Assembly: GCA_016209035.1 (NCBI GenBank) | Contig: JACQWX010000080.1 | Span: forward strand, 1-64,000 | DNA length: 64,000 nucleotides | Reading direction: 5' to 3' | Source: Elusimicrobiota bacterium | Lineage (GTDB): Bacteria > Elusimicrobiota > Elusimicrobia > UBA1565 > UBA9628 | In this document: piece after piece, positions 15,341 through 24,508 of the stretch | Layout: the number at the start of each line of letters is the position of its first letter | How positions within the stretch are numbered: position 1 is the stretch's first letter | The notes under the pieces: model-generated | What the model was told of the DNA's origin: nothing | Seen by the model: only the letters and a program-made list of their open reading frames with translations | Databases searched by the model: none | Position numbers and translations under genes: made by a program

Positions 15341-17107
15341 ATGAGAAGAACCATCTGGACGCTCGGTTTCCTCGGCGCGGCCTGCGCTTCCGGCGCCTGC
15401 GCCTTCGGCGCGGGCGCCGCGGCCAGGAACGACACCTTGGTCTCCGCCGAGATGGGCGAGATCACGAGCTTCGACCCGGCCTACGCCTACGATGCCTTGA
15501 GCATGAGCCTGCTCCTCAACGTCTACGACACGCTCATCGGGTTTAAGGGGGAATCCTTGAGCGAGTTCGAGCCCCTGCTCGCGGCCAAGGTGCCCAGCGT
15601 CAAGAACGGGCTCATCTCCAGAGACGGGCTGACCTACCGGTTCCCCATGCGCAAGGGCGTCAAGTTCCACGACGGCTCGCCGGTCACGGCCGAGGACGCC
15701 CGCTACTCCACCCTGCGCTTCATGCTGATGGACCGCTCGGGCGGCCCCTCGGCCCTTCTGCTCGAGCCCATCCTGGGGGTGAGCTCGACGCGGGACTTAA
15801 GCGGGACGCTCAAGGTGGACTTCGGCCGGGCCGAGAAGGCCGTGAGGGTCGAGGGGAACGACCTCGTCATCAAGCTCGCGCGGCCCTTCGCTCCGTTTAT
15901 GTCCCTCATGGCGCGCTGTTCCTATGTCGTGCCCAAGGCCTGGGCCGCAGGCCCAGGGGCCGCGAGCCGCGGGGATTGGGACGGCACGGCCGCGGGCCTG
16001 CCGGGGTTCAACAACCCGAGCCGGCCGACTTCCTATCTCCATGAGAACGTCAACGGCGCCGGCCCCTTCAAGCTCGAGCGTTGGGACCGGACCGGCAAGT
16101 ATGCGGTGCTGGCCCGCCACGACGGGTATTGGAAGGGGCCGGCCGCCCTCGCCCGGATCATGGTCAAGACCGTGCCCGAGTTCTCGACGAGGAGGCTCCT
16201 GCTCGAGGGCGGCGACGCCGACATCATCGAGACATCGAGGGCGTACGTCGCGTCCTTGACGGGCTTGAAGGGGGTCCGCGTCGTCGACGGCTTGAAGCGC
16301 CTCTCGACGGACCCGTCTTTCTTCTTCACCTTCAGGATCAATGCGGCCGGCAATCCCGACATCGGATCGGGGAAGCTGGATGGAGAAGGAATACCTCCTG
16401 ATTTCTTCACGGACAAAGACGTGCGCAAAGGGTTTGCGCGCGCATTCGACTACGACCTGTTCCTGCGCGACACCTTCAAGGGCACGGCGGCCCGCGCCAA
16501 GGGGCCGGTGCCCCCGGAGCTGCCAGGCTACGACCCTGGTCAGCCCTTCTTCGTCCACGACGCCAAGAAGGCCGAGGATCACTTCAGGAAGGCATGGGGC
16601 GGCCAGGTCTGGGAGAAGGGGTTCCGGTTCACCCTGTCCTACAACGTCGGAGGAGACCTGCGCGAGGCCGCCTGCCAGCTCATGAAGAGGAACGTCGAGT
16701 CCTTGAACCCCAAGTTCCGGGTGGACCTGCGCGGGATCGACTGGCCCTCGTTCCTGGACAAGGCCCAGCGGCGCATGCTCCCGATGTTCTCGCGCGGCTG
16801 GGAGGCGGATTTCGCCGACGCCCACAACTTCGTCTACGCCTACTACCATTCGGCCGGCCGCTACCCGTCGGCCTTGGGCTTCTCCAACCCGGAGCTCGAC
16901 GAGCTCATCGAGGCCGCGGTCCGGGAGGTCTCGCCCGCGAAGCGCGCGGCCCTCTACCGCAGGATCCTGGCCAAGGGCTACGACGAGGTCCCCGCCATCG
17001 TGACCGTCCATCCCCGCGGGGTGCGGTCCATGAGGGATTGGGTGCGGGGCTTCTACGCCAACGCCGTGCACATGGGGAACTACTACTACCCCATGAGCAA
17101 GCGATGA
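15341..17107 (+). CDS. ABC transporter substrate-binding protein, family 5 (peptide/nickel type)
   Basis: The 588-residue exported protein matches the SBP_bac_5 family: after an N-terminal signal segment come ITSFDPAYAYDALSMSLLLN, LTYRFPMRKGVKFHDGSPVT (the family signature) and YNVGGDLREAACQLMKRNVE. It would capture peptides or similar solutes in the periplasm, but no permease or ATPase genes are adjacent, so it either serves a remote transporter or signals. An in-frame palindrome CCTGGGCC-GCA-GGCCCAGG sits at 15939-15957 (AWAAGPGA). The ATG is chosen from the promoter and signal peptide. It overlaps nth by four bases. Confidence 0.88.
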   Translation: MRRTIWTLGFLGAACASGACAFGAGAAARNDTLVSAEMGEITSFDPAYAYDALSMSLLLNVYDTLIGFKGESLSEFEPLLAAKVPSVKNGLISRDGLTYRFPMRKGVKFHDGSPVTAEDARYSTLRFMLMDRSGGPSALLLEPILGVSSTRDLSGTLKVDFGRAEKAVRVEGNDLVIKLARPFAPFMSLMARCSYVVPKAWAAGPGAASRGDWDGTAAGLPGFNNPSRPTSYLHENVNGAGPFKLERWDRTGKYAVLARHDGYWKGPAALARIMVKTVPEFSTRRLLLEGGDADIIETSRAYVASLTGLKGVRVVDGLKRLSTDPSFFFTFRINAAGNPDIGSGKLDGEGIPPDFFTDKDVRKGFARAFDYDLFLRDTFKGTAARAKGPVPPELPGYDPGQPFFVHDAKKAEDHFRKAWGGQVWEKGFRFTLSYNVGGDLREAACQLMKRNVESLNPKFRVDLRGIDWPSFLDKAQRRMLPMFSRGWEADFADAHNFVYAYYHSAGRYPSALGFSNPELDELIEAAVREVSPAKRAALYRRILAKGYDEVPAIVTVHPRGVRSMRDWVRGFYANAVHMGNYYYPMSKR

Positions 17108-17742
17108 GCGCCCGGCTCGAAGCCAGGGCCGCCAGGGTCGCCGCGGCCTTGAAGAAGCTCTACCCCGACGCGGCCGTGGAGCTCGACTACAGGACGCCGC
17201 TCGACCTCCTGGTGGCGACCATCCTCTCCGCCCAGTGCATGGACAAGCGCGTCAACGTCGTGACCAAGGGCCTCTTCGCCCGGTTCAAGGCGGCCGGGGA
17301 CTACGCCCAAGCCGATCCCGCCGAGCTCGAGGGGATGATCCGTTCGACGGGCTTCTTCCGGGCCAAGGCCGCCTCCATCCAGGCCGCGGCCAGGACCCTG
17401 GTCGCCGAGTTCGGCGGCGAGGTGCCGGACACCATGGAGGGGCTCCTGAAGCTCAAGGGCGTGGGCCGCAAGACCGCCAACGTCATCCTGGGTTCGGTCT
17501 TCGGCAAGGCCGAGGGCATCGTGGTGGACACCCACATGAAGAGGGTCGCCTTCCGGCTGGGCTTGACCGAGAGCAAGGACCCGGAAGAGATCGAGAGGGA
17601 CCTCATGGCCCTGGTGCCCAGGAAGGGCTGGATCTTCTTCAGCCAGGGCATGGTCTGGCACGGCCGCAGGGTCTGCCGCGCCGTCGGACCCGAGTGCCCG
17701 TCCTGCGCCTTGGACAAGCTCTGCCCCAAGCGAGTATGCTAG
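17104..17742 (+). CDS. nth: Endonuclease III
   Basis: This bifunctional DNA glycosylase/AP lyase removes oxidised pyrimidines in base-excision repair. The 212-residue product shows LDLLVATILSAQCMDKRVN, the helix-hairpin-helix LLKLKGVGRKTANVIL with the catalytic Lys, the catalytic Asp in VVDTHMKR, and a C-terminal [4Fe-4S] site formed by C in VCRAVGPECPSCALDKLC. All key residues are present and length is normal. The ATG overlaps the preceding stop (ATGA). Confidence 0.95.
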   Translation: MSARLEARAARVAAALKKLYPDAAVELDYRTPLDLLVATILSAQCMDKRVNVVTKGLFARFKAAGDYAQADPAELEGMIRSTGFFRAKAASIQAAARTLVAEFGGEVPDTMEGLLKLKGVGRKTANVILGSVFGKAEGIVVDTHMKRVAFRLGLTESKDPEEIERDLMALVPRKGWIFFSQGMVWHGRRVCRAVGPECPSCALDKLCPKRVC

Positions 17743-17766
17743 ATTAGACGCCGGGTCTCCCGCGCC

Positions 17767-18999
17767 ATGGTTCTGAACTGGATCTGGTTCTCCTTCTTCA
17801 TCGTCGCCTTCGCCGTCGCCCTCGTCAAGCTGGTGCTGTTCCAGGACCTGCAGGTCTTCACGGCGATCGTGGAGAGCACTTTTGAGATGTCGAAGACGGC
17901 CTTCAACATCTCGATCGGCCTGACCGGCGTCATGTGCCTGTGGCTCGGCGTCATGAAGATCGGGGAGAAGGGCGGGGCCGTGGGCATCCTGGCCGGGCTG
18001 GTGAGCCCCTTCTTCAAGAAGCTCTTCCCCGGCGTTCCGGACAAGCACCCGGCCCACGGCTCCATCATGATGAACTTCGCGGCCAACATGCTGGGCTTGG
18101 ACAACGCGGCGACCCCCCTGGGCCTCAAGGCCATGAAGGAGCTCCAGGCCTTGAACCCCGAGCCAGACACGGCCACCGACGCGCAGATCATGTTCCTGGT
18201 CCTCAACGCCTCCGGGCTCACCCTGATCCCGATCAGCATCATGGTCTACCGCGCCCAGCTGGGCGCGGCCAACCCCGCGGACGTGTTCCTGCCGATCCTC
18301 CTGACCACGACCGTCGCCACGCTCGTCGCTCTGGTGGCCGTGGCCTTCGTCCAGAAGATCAACCTCCTGGACCGGGTGATCCTCTCCCATATCGGGGTCC
18401 TCATCGCGCTGGTGGTGGGCCTGCTGGCCTGGTTCTCGATGCTCTCCAAGGACCAGATCACGGCCTACTCCAACGTGACGAGCAGCCTCATCCTCTTCTC
18501 CGTCATCTGCGGCTTCCTGGTCATGGCGGCCCGCAACAAGGTGAACGTCTACGAGGCCTTCATCGAGGGCGCCAAGGAGGGCTTCAACGTGGCGGTGACA
18601 ATCATCCCCTACCTCGTGGCCATGCTGGTCGCGATCGGGGCCCTGCGCTCCTCCGGGGCCATGGACATGCTGATGGGGGGCGTGCGCCGGCTGGTCGCGG
18701 GCCTGGGAGGCGACACGACGTTCGTCGAGGCCCTGCCCACCGCCTTCATGAAGCCGCTCAGCGGGGGCGCCGCGCGCGGCATGATGGTGGACGCCATGAA
18801 GACCTACGGGGCGGACTCCTTCGTCGGGAGGCTCGCTTGCGCCTTCCAGGGCGCCACCGACACCACCTTCTACATCATCGCGGTCTACTTCGGCTCGGTA
18901 AGCGTGCGCAGGACGCGCCACGCCGTCGCCTGCGGGCTCATCGCCGACCTCGCCGGCGTCTTCGCCGCCATCCCCATCGCCTACCTGTTCTTCCGCTGA
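17767..18999 (+). CDS. SpmA-SpmB fusion membrane protein (nucleoside-recognition/Gate domains)
   Basis: The 410-residue polytopic protein has two Gate-type halves. The first (about 1-200) resembles spore maturation protein A (MMNFAANMLGLDNAATPLGL). The second (about 225-410) resembles SpmB (VNVYEAFIEGAKEGFNVAVT, FMKPLSGGAARGMM, GATDTTFYIIAVYFGSV). Fused SpmAB proteins occur in many non-sporulating Gram-negatives, so sporulation is not implied; a transport role is suspected but unproven. A TATGCTAGATT motif lies about 20 bases upstream of the start. It converges on, and overlaps by 19 bases, an amidase gene on the other strand. Confidence 0.85.
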   Translation: MVLNWIWFSFFIVAFAVALVKLVLFQDLQVFTAIVESTFEMSKTAFNISIGLTGVMCLWLGVMKIGEKGGAVGILAGLVSPFFKKLFPGVPDKHPAHGSIMMNFAANMLGLDNAATPLGLKAMKELQALNPEPDTATDAQIMFLVLNASGLTLIPISIMVYRAQLGAANPADVFLPILLTTTVATLVALVAVAFVQKINLLDRVILSHIGVLIALVVGLLAWFSMLSKDQITAYSNVTSSLILFSVICGFLVMAARNKVNVYEAFIEGAKEGFNVAVTIIPYLVAMLVAIGALRSSGAMDMLMGGVRRLVAGLGGDTTFVEALPTAFMKPLSGGAARGMMVDAMKTYGADSFVGRLACAFQGATDTTFYIIAVYFGSVSVRRTRHAVACGLIADLAGVFAAIPIAYLFFR

Positions 19000-20873
19000 C
19001 CCCGGGGGGGCTTGGGCTTGGCCGCCCGAGGGACGGCGCTCTTGGCCCGGCCCCGGGGTTTCTCCAAGGCGAGGAACTCCGATGGCGGCTTGCGGACCGC
19101 GGCCTGGGCCGAAGGCCCGGGGGCCGCGGGCTGCCGGAGGTTCTTGCGCAGGAAGCGCCAGAGCCCCTCGACGATGGCCTGGCTTAAGCCGTCCTGGAAC
19201 TTGGCCTCGGTGATGAGCGTCTCAACCTCGGGCAGCATGATGTAGGCCGACTCGAGGAGCGCCGAGGGCATCTCGGTCAGGCGCACGACATGGAAGTCGG
19301 TGAAGCGGAACCCCTCGCTCGGGAGGGGGATGCGGTCGCGGTACGAGAGCTGGAGCTCCCGCGCGAGCTCGACGCTCTGGGGCTGATGGTGGTAGATGGA
19401 GAAGCCCCTCGCCGCGGCCCTCGGATCCACGCCGGCCGGCAGGGCGTTGAAGTGGAGGCTCAGGAAGACGTCGCCCTTGTTCTCCACCGCGATCTCGGTC
19501 CTGCGGGCGAGCGGCACCACCTCGTCGGCCGAGCTCCTGGTGAGGACCACCGCCGCTTTTTCGCGGACGAGCCGTTCCTTGACGCGCTGGGCTAGGCCGA
19601 GGTTGAGGTCCTGTTCCCGCGTCAGGAGAGGGCCGATGCCGGCGGCGTCCTGCGCCGAGTGCCCGGGGTCGAGGATGACCGTGAGACCCTCGAAGAGGCT
19701 CTTGCGGCCCGCCCTCGGCACGCGGCGCAAGGTCAGGACGTAGCGGTCCGGGGCCCTGCGCAGGGAATAGCCCCAGAGCTTCTCTCCGGGCTTGAGATGG
19801 ATGAAGACCGAGGCCTTCTGAGCTCCCTCCTGCCTCCAGCGGATCTCGCGCACGAAGGAGTCGAGCTCGTCATAGACGATCCAGTTGACGTGCTCGCGGG
19901 TGTAGTAGAAGGAGACCTTGACGAGCCCGGCCTCCTGGCTCACCACGACCGGGACCGGCGCGCCCACGGTGAATTCCACCTCGGCGTGGGTGTCGGACGA
20001 GCGCACGATGATGGTCTCGAGCTTGGCGGACGGCGGCGGGGCGCCCTCGGGCGCGAGTTCCACGCCGGCCTCGTCGATCCAGGCCTCCTCGGTCTCGGTG
20101 AGGCGCGCCCTCCAGCGGGCGCCGGCCTTCCCGTCGAGCAGGAACCTCGTGCCCTGCTGGAAGAAGTAGAGCTGGCCCGCGTTCGGGCCCGACCGCGTTC
20201 CCGCGGTCTTGGCTTGGATCTGCCCGACGCGCCAAATGCCCTGGTCGGCGGTGAGCCGACCAGGGGCCGTTGCCCTCGCCTTTCCGAATCCGGGATGTCT
20301 GTATGAGAATTCGATCTCCTTCTCCTCGCATTGGTCGGCCGGCCCGATCCGGTACGCCCCGACATAGTACCCGCCGGTCCTGGGCGAGTCCTTGAGATGC
20401 TCGGCGAAGTAGACGGCCGGGTCAGGCCCGGGCGTCTCGACCATGGGGAGGTCCTCGGCGAGGCCCTTGATGCGGAAGGTCATGGCGCCTCCCGGCTGGG
20501 CCCAGGCCGCGACCCTGACCCAGTCGCGGGCCTTGAGGAGGAGGTCCGCCTCTGGGGCGACCGGCAGGACCGCCGCCTTCCCGTGCGGCGGCGGCCCCGG
20601 CGGGCTTGCGACCACGATGTCCCGGGTGCCTGCAACGACCGCCCCTCCCGACGCGAATTCGGCGCGGATGGTGAAGGTGCCGGGCTCCACCGCGATGAAC
20701 TTGAGGAATTGGCCGCGTTCCGTGAGCGCCGTCGCCGACGCCGGAACAACGGCAGCGTAGGATTCCGCAGCCGTCGAAATGGCCAGCGGCTCGGCTCGGC
20801 CTGGTCCGCCTCCGGGGAGGGCGGCGTGGAGGACAGCCGAGGCCCAGAGGATCATGCCGGGGCCGGTCGTCAT
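18981..20873 (-). CDS. N-acetylmuramoyl-L-alanine amidase (Amidase_3) with long N-terminal region
   Basis: The 630-residue exported protein ends in an Amidase_3 domain (about 405-580). Zinc and catalytic residues are visible: His in LTVILDPGHSAQD, Glu in LTREQDLNLG, His in VFLSLHFNA and Glu in SALLESAYI. It would cleave the amide bond between muramic acid and the stem peptide during cell separation. The first 400 residues are beta-rich with an SH3-like stretch (GTRFLLDGKAGARWRARL). The Lys/Arg/Pro-rich tail is probably flexible. It is paralogous in plan to the amidase at 22726. A long imperfect hairpin (19097-19131) lies in the tail-coding part. Confidence 0.88.
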   Translation of the reverse strand: MTTGPGMILWASAVLHAALPGGGPGRAEPLAISTAAESYAAVVPASATALTERGQFLKFIAVEPGTFTIRAEFASGGAVVAGTRDIVVASPPGPPPHGKAAVLPVAPEADLLLKARDWVRVAAWAQPGGAMTFRIKGLAEDLPMVETPGPDPAVYFAEHLKDSPRTGGYYVGAYRIGPADQCEEKEIEFSYRHPGFGKARATAPGRLTADQGIWRVGQIQAKTAGTRSGPNAGQLYFFQQGTRFLLDGKAGARWRARLTETEEAWIDEAGVELAPEGAPPPSAKLETIIVRSSDTHAEVEFTVGAPVPVVVSQEAGLVKVSFYYTREHVNWIVYDELDSFVREIRWRQEGAQKASVFIHLKPGEKLWGYSLRRAPDRYVLTLRRVPRAGRKSLFEGLTVILDPGHSAQDAAGIGPLLTREQDLNLGLAQRVKERLVREKAAVVLTRSSADEVVPLARRTEIAVENKGDVFLSLHFNALPAGVDPRAAARGFSIYHHQPQSVELARELQLSYRDRIPLPSEGFRFTDFHVVRLTEMPSALLESAYIMLPEVETLITEAKFQDGLSQAIVEGLWRFLRKNLRQPAAPGPSAQAAVRKPPSEFLALEKPRGRAKSAVPRAAKPKPPRGQRKNR

Positions 20874-21730
20874 CTCGTCCTCCTATCGGCATCCGCGGGT
20901 TTCGGCGTCGGCGACGACAGGAAAGAACGGACGGCGTCGCCGTAGGCGGCGCCGGATTCCAAGAACCCGTCGTTGTGGCCGCCCTTCATCTCGAAGAAGG
21001 TCTTGGGCTGGGGCGCGGCGTCGAAGAGCGTCCTCCCCATGTCGAACGGGACGATGTCGTCCTGCGGGCTGTGCATCACGAGGACCGGGACATCCAGCCG
21101 GGCGATCTTGGAGAGGTTGTCGTAGCGGAAGCGCACCATCCACCGGACCGGCAGGAAGGGGAACAGGCGCCGTCCCATCTCCACGACAGAGGTGAAGGGG
21201 CTGTCCATGATGAGGCCGGCGCAGGGATGGCGCAGGGCCGAGTCGAGCGCCACGGCCGCGCCCAAGGACTCGCCGTAGAAGACGATCCGCTCCGGGGGGG
21301 TCCCTTTCGTCCGCGTTAGCCAGTCGTAGACGGCGTCGGCGTCCGCGTAGGTTCCGGCTTCGCTGGGCCGTCCCGTGCTCTTGCCGTAGCCCCGGTAGTC
21401 ATAGAGCAGGACCGAGGCCCCGGCCCGGCGGAAGATCATGAGCTTGTCGAGCCTCATCGAGATGTTGCCCCCGTTGCCGTGTGAGAACAGGAGCACCGGG
21501 CTCTCCGGACGGTCCGAAACGAACCAGCCATGGACGGCGACGCCGTCGGCGGTCTCGGCGCGGACCTCCTCGAACTTGAGCCCCGCGCTCGCCGGGTCCA
21601 TGTCGAGCGTCCGTGAGGGGAAATAGATGTTGGCGCGCTCGAACCAGCGAAGGCCCAGCCAGAGGGCTCCCGCCAACCCGACGCCCCAGAGCGCGTGGTG
21701 GAGGGCGGTCTGGCTGGCCGGTGAGCTCAC
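20870..21730 (-). CDS. Membrane-anchored alpha/beta hydrolase
   Basis: The 286-residue product begins with one membrane helix (ALWGVGLAGALWLGLRWF) and has an alpha/beta-hydrolase fold of the ABHD13/17-like type: oxyanion SHGNGGN, nucleophile Ser in FYGESLGAAVALD, acid in HSPQDDIVPF and His in MKGGHNDGF. Substrate is unknown; thioesterase or lipid/peptide esterase activity is plausible. It overlaps the amidase gene downstream by four bases, so the two are co-expressed with the GAF-PAS gene upstream. Confidence 0.85.
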   Translation of the reverse strand: MSSPASQTALHHALWGVGLAGALWLGLRWFERANIYFPSRTLDMDPASAGLKFEEVRAETADGVAVHGWFVSDRPESPVLLFSHGNGGNISMRLDKLMIFRRAGASVLLYDYRGYGKSTGRPSEAGTYADADAVYDWLTRTKGTPPERIVFYGESLGAAVALDSALRHPCAGLIMDSPFTSVVEMGRRLFPFLPVRWMVRFRYDNLSKIARLDVPVLVMHSPQDDIVPFDMGRTLFDAAPQPKTFFEMKGGHNDGFLESGAAYGDAVRSFLSSPTPKPADADRRTR

Positions 21731-21731
21731 G

Positions 21732-22670
21732 TCAGCGCTGGAACTGGGTGATGTCCTGGAAGGTGATGCCCGCGCCGGACATGTTCCCGTCCGGGTCCTG
21801 CAGGAGCAGGGTGCCGTAGCCCAGGAGATGGTCGGCGCCGTCGTGCTTCCAGCTCAATTCCTGGCGCTTGACCGTGTGCCGCGTGGTCACGGTCTTCATC
21901 AGTATCTCGGCCATCTCGGGGATGTGCTGGAGCACCTGGTGGACCGGCAGGCTCAGCGGCAGGTCCGGACTCAAGCTCAGGATCTTCTTGGCGGCCGGGT
22001 TGATCAGGACCGTCCGCCCCTGGAGGTCCACGGCCAGGAAACCTCCGCCCAGGTTCTGCAGGACGCTCGAGTGGTAGGAGGAGACCTTGCTGACCATGGA
22101 CTCGAACCGCAGGGCCCTCATCATCACCAGGCTCATGCGGCAGGCGGACTCGGCGAACCGCATGTCCTCCGCGCTGAACGTCCCGCCCCCTCCGGGAGAG
22201 GAGGACGACGGCCCTCCGGGGACCTGCCGTCCCGGCGGCAGGCTCCGTCTGTTCAGGAGTTCGATGACGCCGACGAGGTCCAGGCGGTCCATGAGGGGGA
22301 CGGCGAGGATGTTCCTGGTCGTGAAGCCCGTGATCTCGTCCACCTTGGCCAGGAAGCGGGCGTCGTCGTAGGCGTTCTCGATGATGATGGTCTCGTGGTG
22401 CTTGGCGACCCACCCGCACACGCCCTCCCCGATGGCGATGGGCATCTCCAGGAGCTTGTCCGCGGCCACGCCCAGGGAGTAGCGCGCGATGAGCTTGCGC
22501 TCGCGGGGGAGGTAGAGGAAATAGGTCGCGGCCTCGGCGTCGAGGGCCACGGCGAGCTTCTCCAGGACCCTGCTCCAGACCCTCTCCTCATCCGTCTCCC
22601 GGACCTGGGAGAGGAACTGCAGGATGTCGTAGAAGGCCGCCAGGTAGCCGCCGCTCAACGGGGTCTTCAT
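21732..22670 (-). CDS. GAF-PAS sensory protein without output domain
   Basis: The 312-residue cytoplasmic protein has a GAF domain at about 25-175 (EGVCGWVAKHHETIIIENAY, ILAVPLMDRLDLVGVIELLN) and a PAS domain at about 200-312 (VLQNLGGGFLAVDLQGRTVL, AAGITFQDITQF type ending). There is no kinase, GGDEF or DNA-binding domain, so it must act through a partner. A Pro/Gly/Ser insert inside the GAF domain (SLPPGRQVPGGPSSSSPGGG) coincides with a palindromic DNA segment. The ATG is set by the start of homology; an upstream frame extension runs into the divergent gene. Confidence 0.8.
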   Translation of the reverse strand: MKTPLSGGYLAAFYDILQFLSQVRETDEERVWSRVLEKLAVALDAEAATYFLYLPRERKLIARYSLGVAADKLLEMPIAIGEGVCGWVAKHHETIIIENAYDDARFLAKVDEITGFTTRNILAVPLMDRLDLVGVIELLNRRSLPPGRQVPGGPSSSSPGGGGTFSAEDMRFAESACRMSLVMMRALRFESMVSKVSSYHSSVLQNLGGGFLAVDLQGRTVLINPAAKKILSLSPDLPLSLPVHQVLQHIPEMAEILMKTVTTRHTVKRQELSWKHDGADHLLGYGTLLLQDPDGNMSGAGITFQDITQFQR

Positions 22671-22709
22671 GGGAAGCGATTCTACTTTTTCTGGCACGAC
22701 CCAAACAAA

Positions 22710-22715
22710 TATAAT
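22710..22715 (+). promoter_or_regulatory. -10 box of the second amidase gene
   Basis: A perfect TATAAT lies in an AT-rich patch of the 55-bp divergent intergenic space and ends ten bases before the ATG at 22726. No convincing -35 is seen. Confidence 0.55.
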
Positions 22716-22725
22716 CCTAGATGGA

Positions 22726-24507
22726 ATGATCGCATCCCTGCTCGCGGTCTGCGTCCTCGGCTTGCCCGCGTGGGCGGCTCCTGATCCGATCGTAGTCAGG
22801 TACCCGGAGGAGGGGGCGACTCTGCCCGCGCTCACGGCCACGTACGTCATGGGCGCGGTCATCGACGCGGATGCCCCCTTCAGCATCAACGGCAGGCCGG
22901 TCAAGCCTCACCGCACCGGCGGGTTCCTGGCCTACGTGCCCGTGAGCACCGGGAGCTTCAGCCTGGCGTGCGAGCTCGCCCTCGCGGGCGGGACCAAGAC
23001 GCTCGTGCGGACCGTCCTGGTCTTGGGCCCGCCGGCCGGGCTCCCGCCGGGGCCCGCGGCCATCGAGGCATCCGGCGTCGAGCCTTCCTCCGATGTCGGA
23101 CTCGAGCCCGGGGACTGGCTTTCCGTAGGGCTGCGCGGCACGCCGGGCCACCGGGCGGAGTTCCAGACCGCCGGCCGCCGGAGGAAGCTTCCCATGGCCG
23201 AGACCGCGCCCGGGGTCTATCAGGGCGCGGCGCGGGTGGAGGCCGAGGACTTCCCCGAGCCGGCTCCGGTGCGGTTCCAGCTCACGGACGCCGGCGGCCG
23301 CCGCGCGGGCGCTTCCTCGTCGGGCAAGGTGGCGGTCATCGCCGGGACGCCGGCCGTCGTGGCGGTGAGGTCGGACGAGCCCGTCAATGTCCGCAGCGGC
23401 CCGGGAACGGGATACCTCATGTTCCCTCCCGTGGGAACGAGGTTCCTGGCCTCGGGACGCGTGGGCAAGGCCGTGAGGCTGGAGCTCCCCGCCGGGGCCG
23501 AGGGGTGGATCGACCAGGGCCAGGTGGAGGTACTGCCCGCCGGCACGCCGCCTCCCCTGGCCAGGCTCCATTTCGCCCGGACCGCGGCCGGCAAGGATGC
23601 CAGCTTCGTGCTCCTCGGCCTGACGGAGAAGGTGCCGTTTCTCATCGCGCCGGGGGAGGACCTTGGCTCCGTGGTGGTGCGCCTGTTCTACGCCGAGGCC
23701 GGCACGGACTGGGTGGTCTACGACTCCTCGGACGCCTTCGTGCGGGAGGTGAGCTGGAAGTCCCCTGCCGGCCAGACAGTGGAGGTCACGGTGGCGCTCG
23801 CCTCCCCCGGGAGGCTCTGGGGCTACGGCGCCTCCTGGGAAGAGGGCGCCCTCAGGATCGAACTGCGCCATCCCCCCCGGATGACCCGACCCGGCCTTAG
23901 GCCGGGGCGTGGAGCCCCTGCGGGGCTCCACGCGGGGGCTTCGGTTTTCGCGGGCCGGGTCGTGGTCCTGGACCCGGGCCACGGACCGTCCGCGCCCGGG
24001 GCCATCGGCCCGACCGGCGTGCGCGAGGTCGACGTCAATTTCGCCGTCGCCATGCAGCTCGAAAGCATGCTGGAGAGGGAGGGCGCCTCCGTGCGCCTGA
24101 CGCGCTCGCGCGACTCGGACGCGAGCCTCTCCGAACGGGCGCGCGTCGCCCGGGAGAGCCGGCCGGACCTCTTCGTCAGCATCCACAACAACAACCTTAA
24201 CGAGGCCGCCAACCCCTTCGCCTACCCCCACGGCTACTCGGTCTTCTACTACCATCCGCACAGCATGGACCTGGCGCGCCACGTCCACCGCTCCTTCCAG
24301 CGCTCCATCGGCCTGCAGGACGAGAGGTTGCGCTTCGGCGATCTCTTCATGGCGCGCGTCTCGGAGATGCCGGCGGTGCTCGTGGAGGGCGCCTACATGA
24401 CCTACCCGGAGCAGGAGGAACTGCTGAACACCCCTGCCTTCCAGAGGCGCATGGCCGCGGCCGTGCTGGAAGGCATGCGCGGATTCTTGCGGGGTTCCCC
24501 GCGTTGA
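22726..24507 (+). CDS. N-acetylmuramoyl-L-alanine amidase (Amidase_3) with SH3b domain
   Basis: The 593-residue protein has a signal peptide (MIASLLAVCVLGLPAWAAP). A beta-rich N-terminal region is followed by a bacterial SH3 domain near 210-265 (DEPVNVRSGPGTGYLMFPPV) and a C-terminal Amidase_3 domain (about 405-590) with His in VVVLDPGHG, Glu in VREVDVNF, His in FVSIHNNN and Glu in AVLVEGAYM. Its function is peptidoglycan stem-peptide removal. Between the SH3-rich region and the catalytic domain the DNA holds two perfect hairpins (23890-23932), which encode a linker absent from ordinary amidases. It is divergent from the GAF-PAS gene. Confidence 0.88.
   Translation: MIASLLAVCVLGLPAWAAPDPIVVRYPEEGATLPALTATYVMGAVIDADAPFSINGRPVKPHRTGGFLAYVPVSTGSFSLACELALAGGTKTLVRTVLVLGPPAGLPPGPAAIEASGVEPSSDVGLEPGDWLSVGLRGTPGHRAEFQTAGRRRKLPMAETAPGVYQGAARVEAEDFPEPAPVRFQLTDAGGRRAGASSSGKVAVIAGTPAVVAVRSDEPVNVRSGPGTGYLMFPPVGTRFLASGRVGKAVRLELPAGAEGWIDQGQVEVLPAGTPPPLARLHFARTAAGKDASFVLLGLTEKVPFLIAPGEDLGSVVVRLFYAEAGTDWVVYDSSDAFVREVSWKSPAGQTVEVTVALASPGRLWGYGASWEEGALRIELRHPPRMTRPGLRPGRGAPAGLHAGASVFAGRVVVLDPGHGPSAPGAIGPTGVREVDVNFAVAMQLESMLEREGASVRLTRSRDSDASLSERARVARESRPDLFVSIHNNNLNEAANPFAYPHGYSVFYYHPHSMDLARHVHRSFQRSIGLQDERLRFGDLFMARVSEMPAVLVEGAYMTYPEQEELLNTPAFQRRMAAAVLEGMRGFLRGSPR
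23890..23932 (+). repeat. Two adjacent perfect hairpins inside the amidase gene
   Basis: CCCGGCC-TTA-GGCCGGG is followed after one base by CGTGGAGCCCC-TGC-GGGGCTCCACG (11-bp arms). Together they encode the interdomain linker PGLRPGRGAPAGLHAG in frame. Confidence 0.7.
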
Positions 24508-24508
24508 G

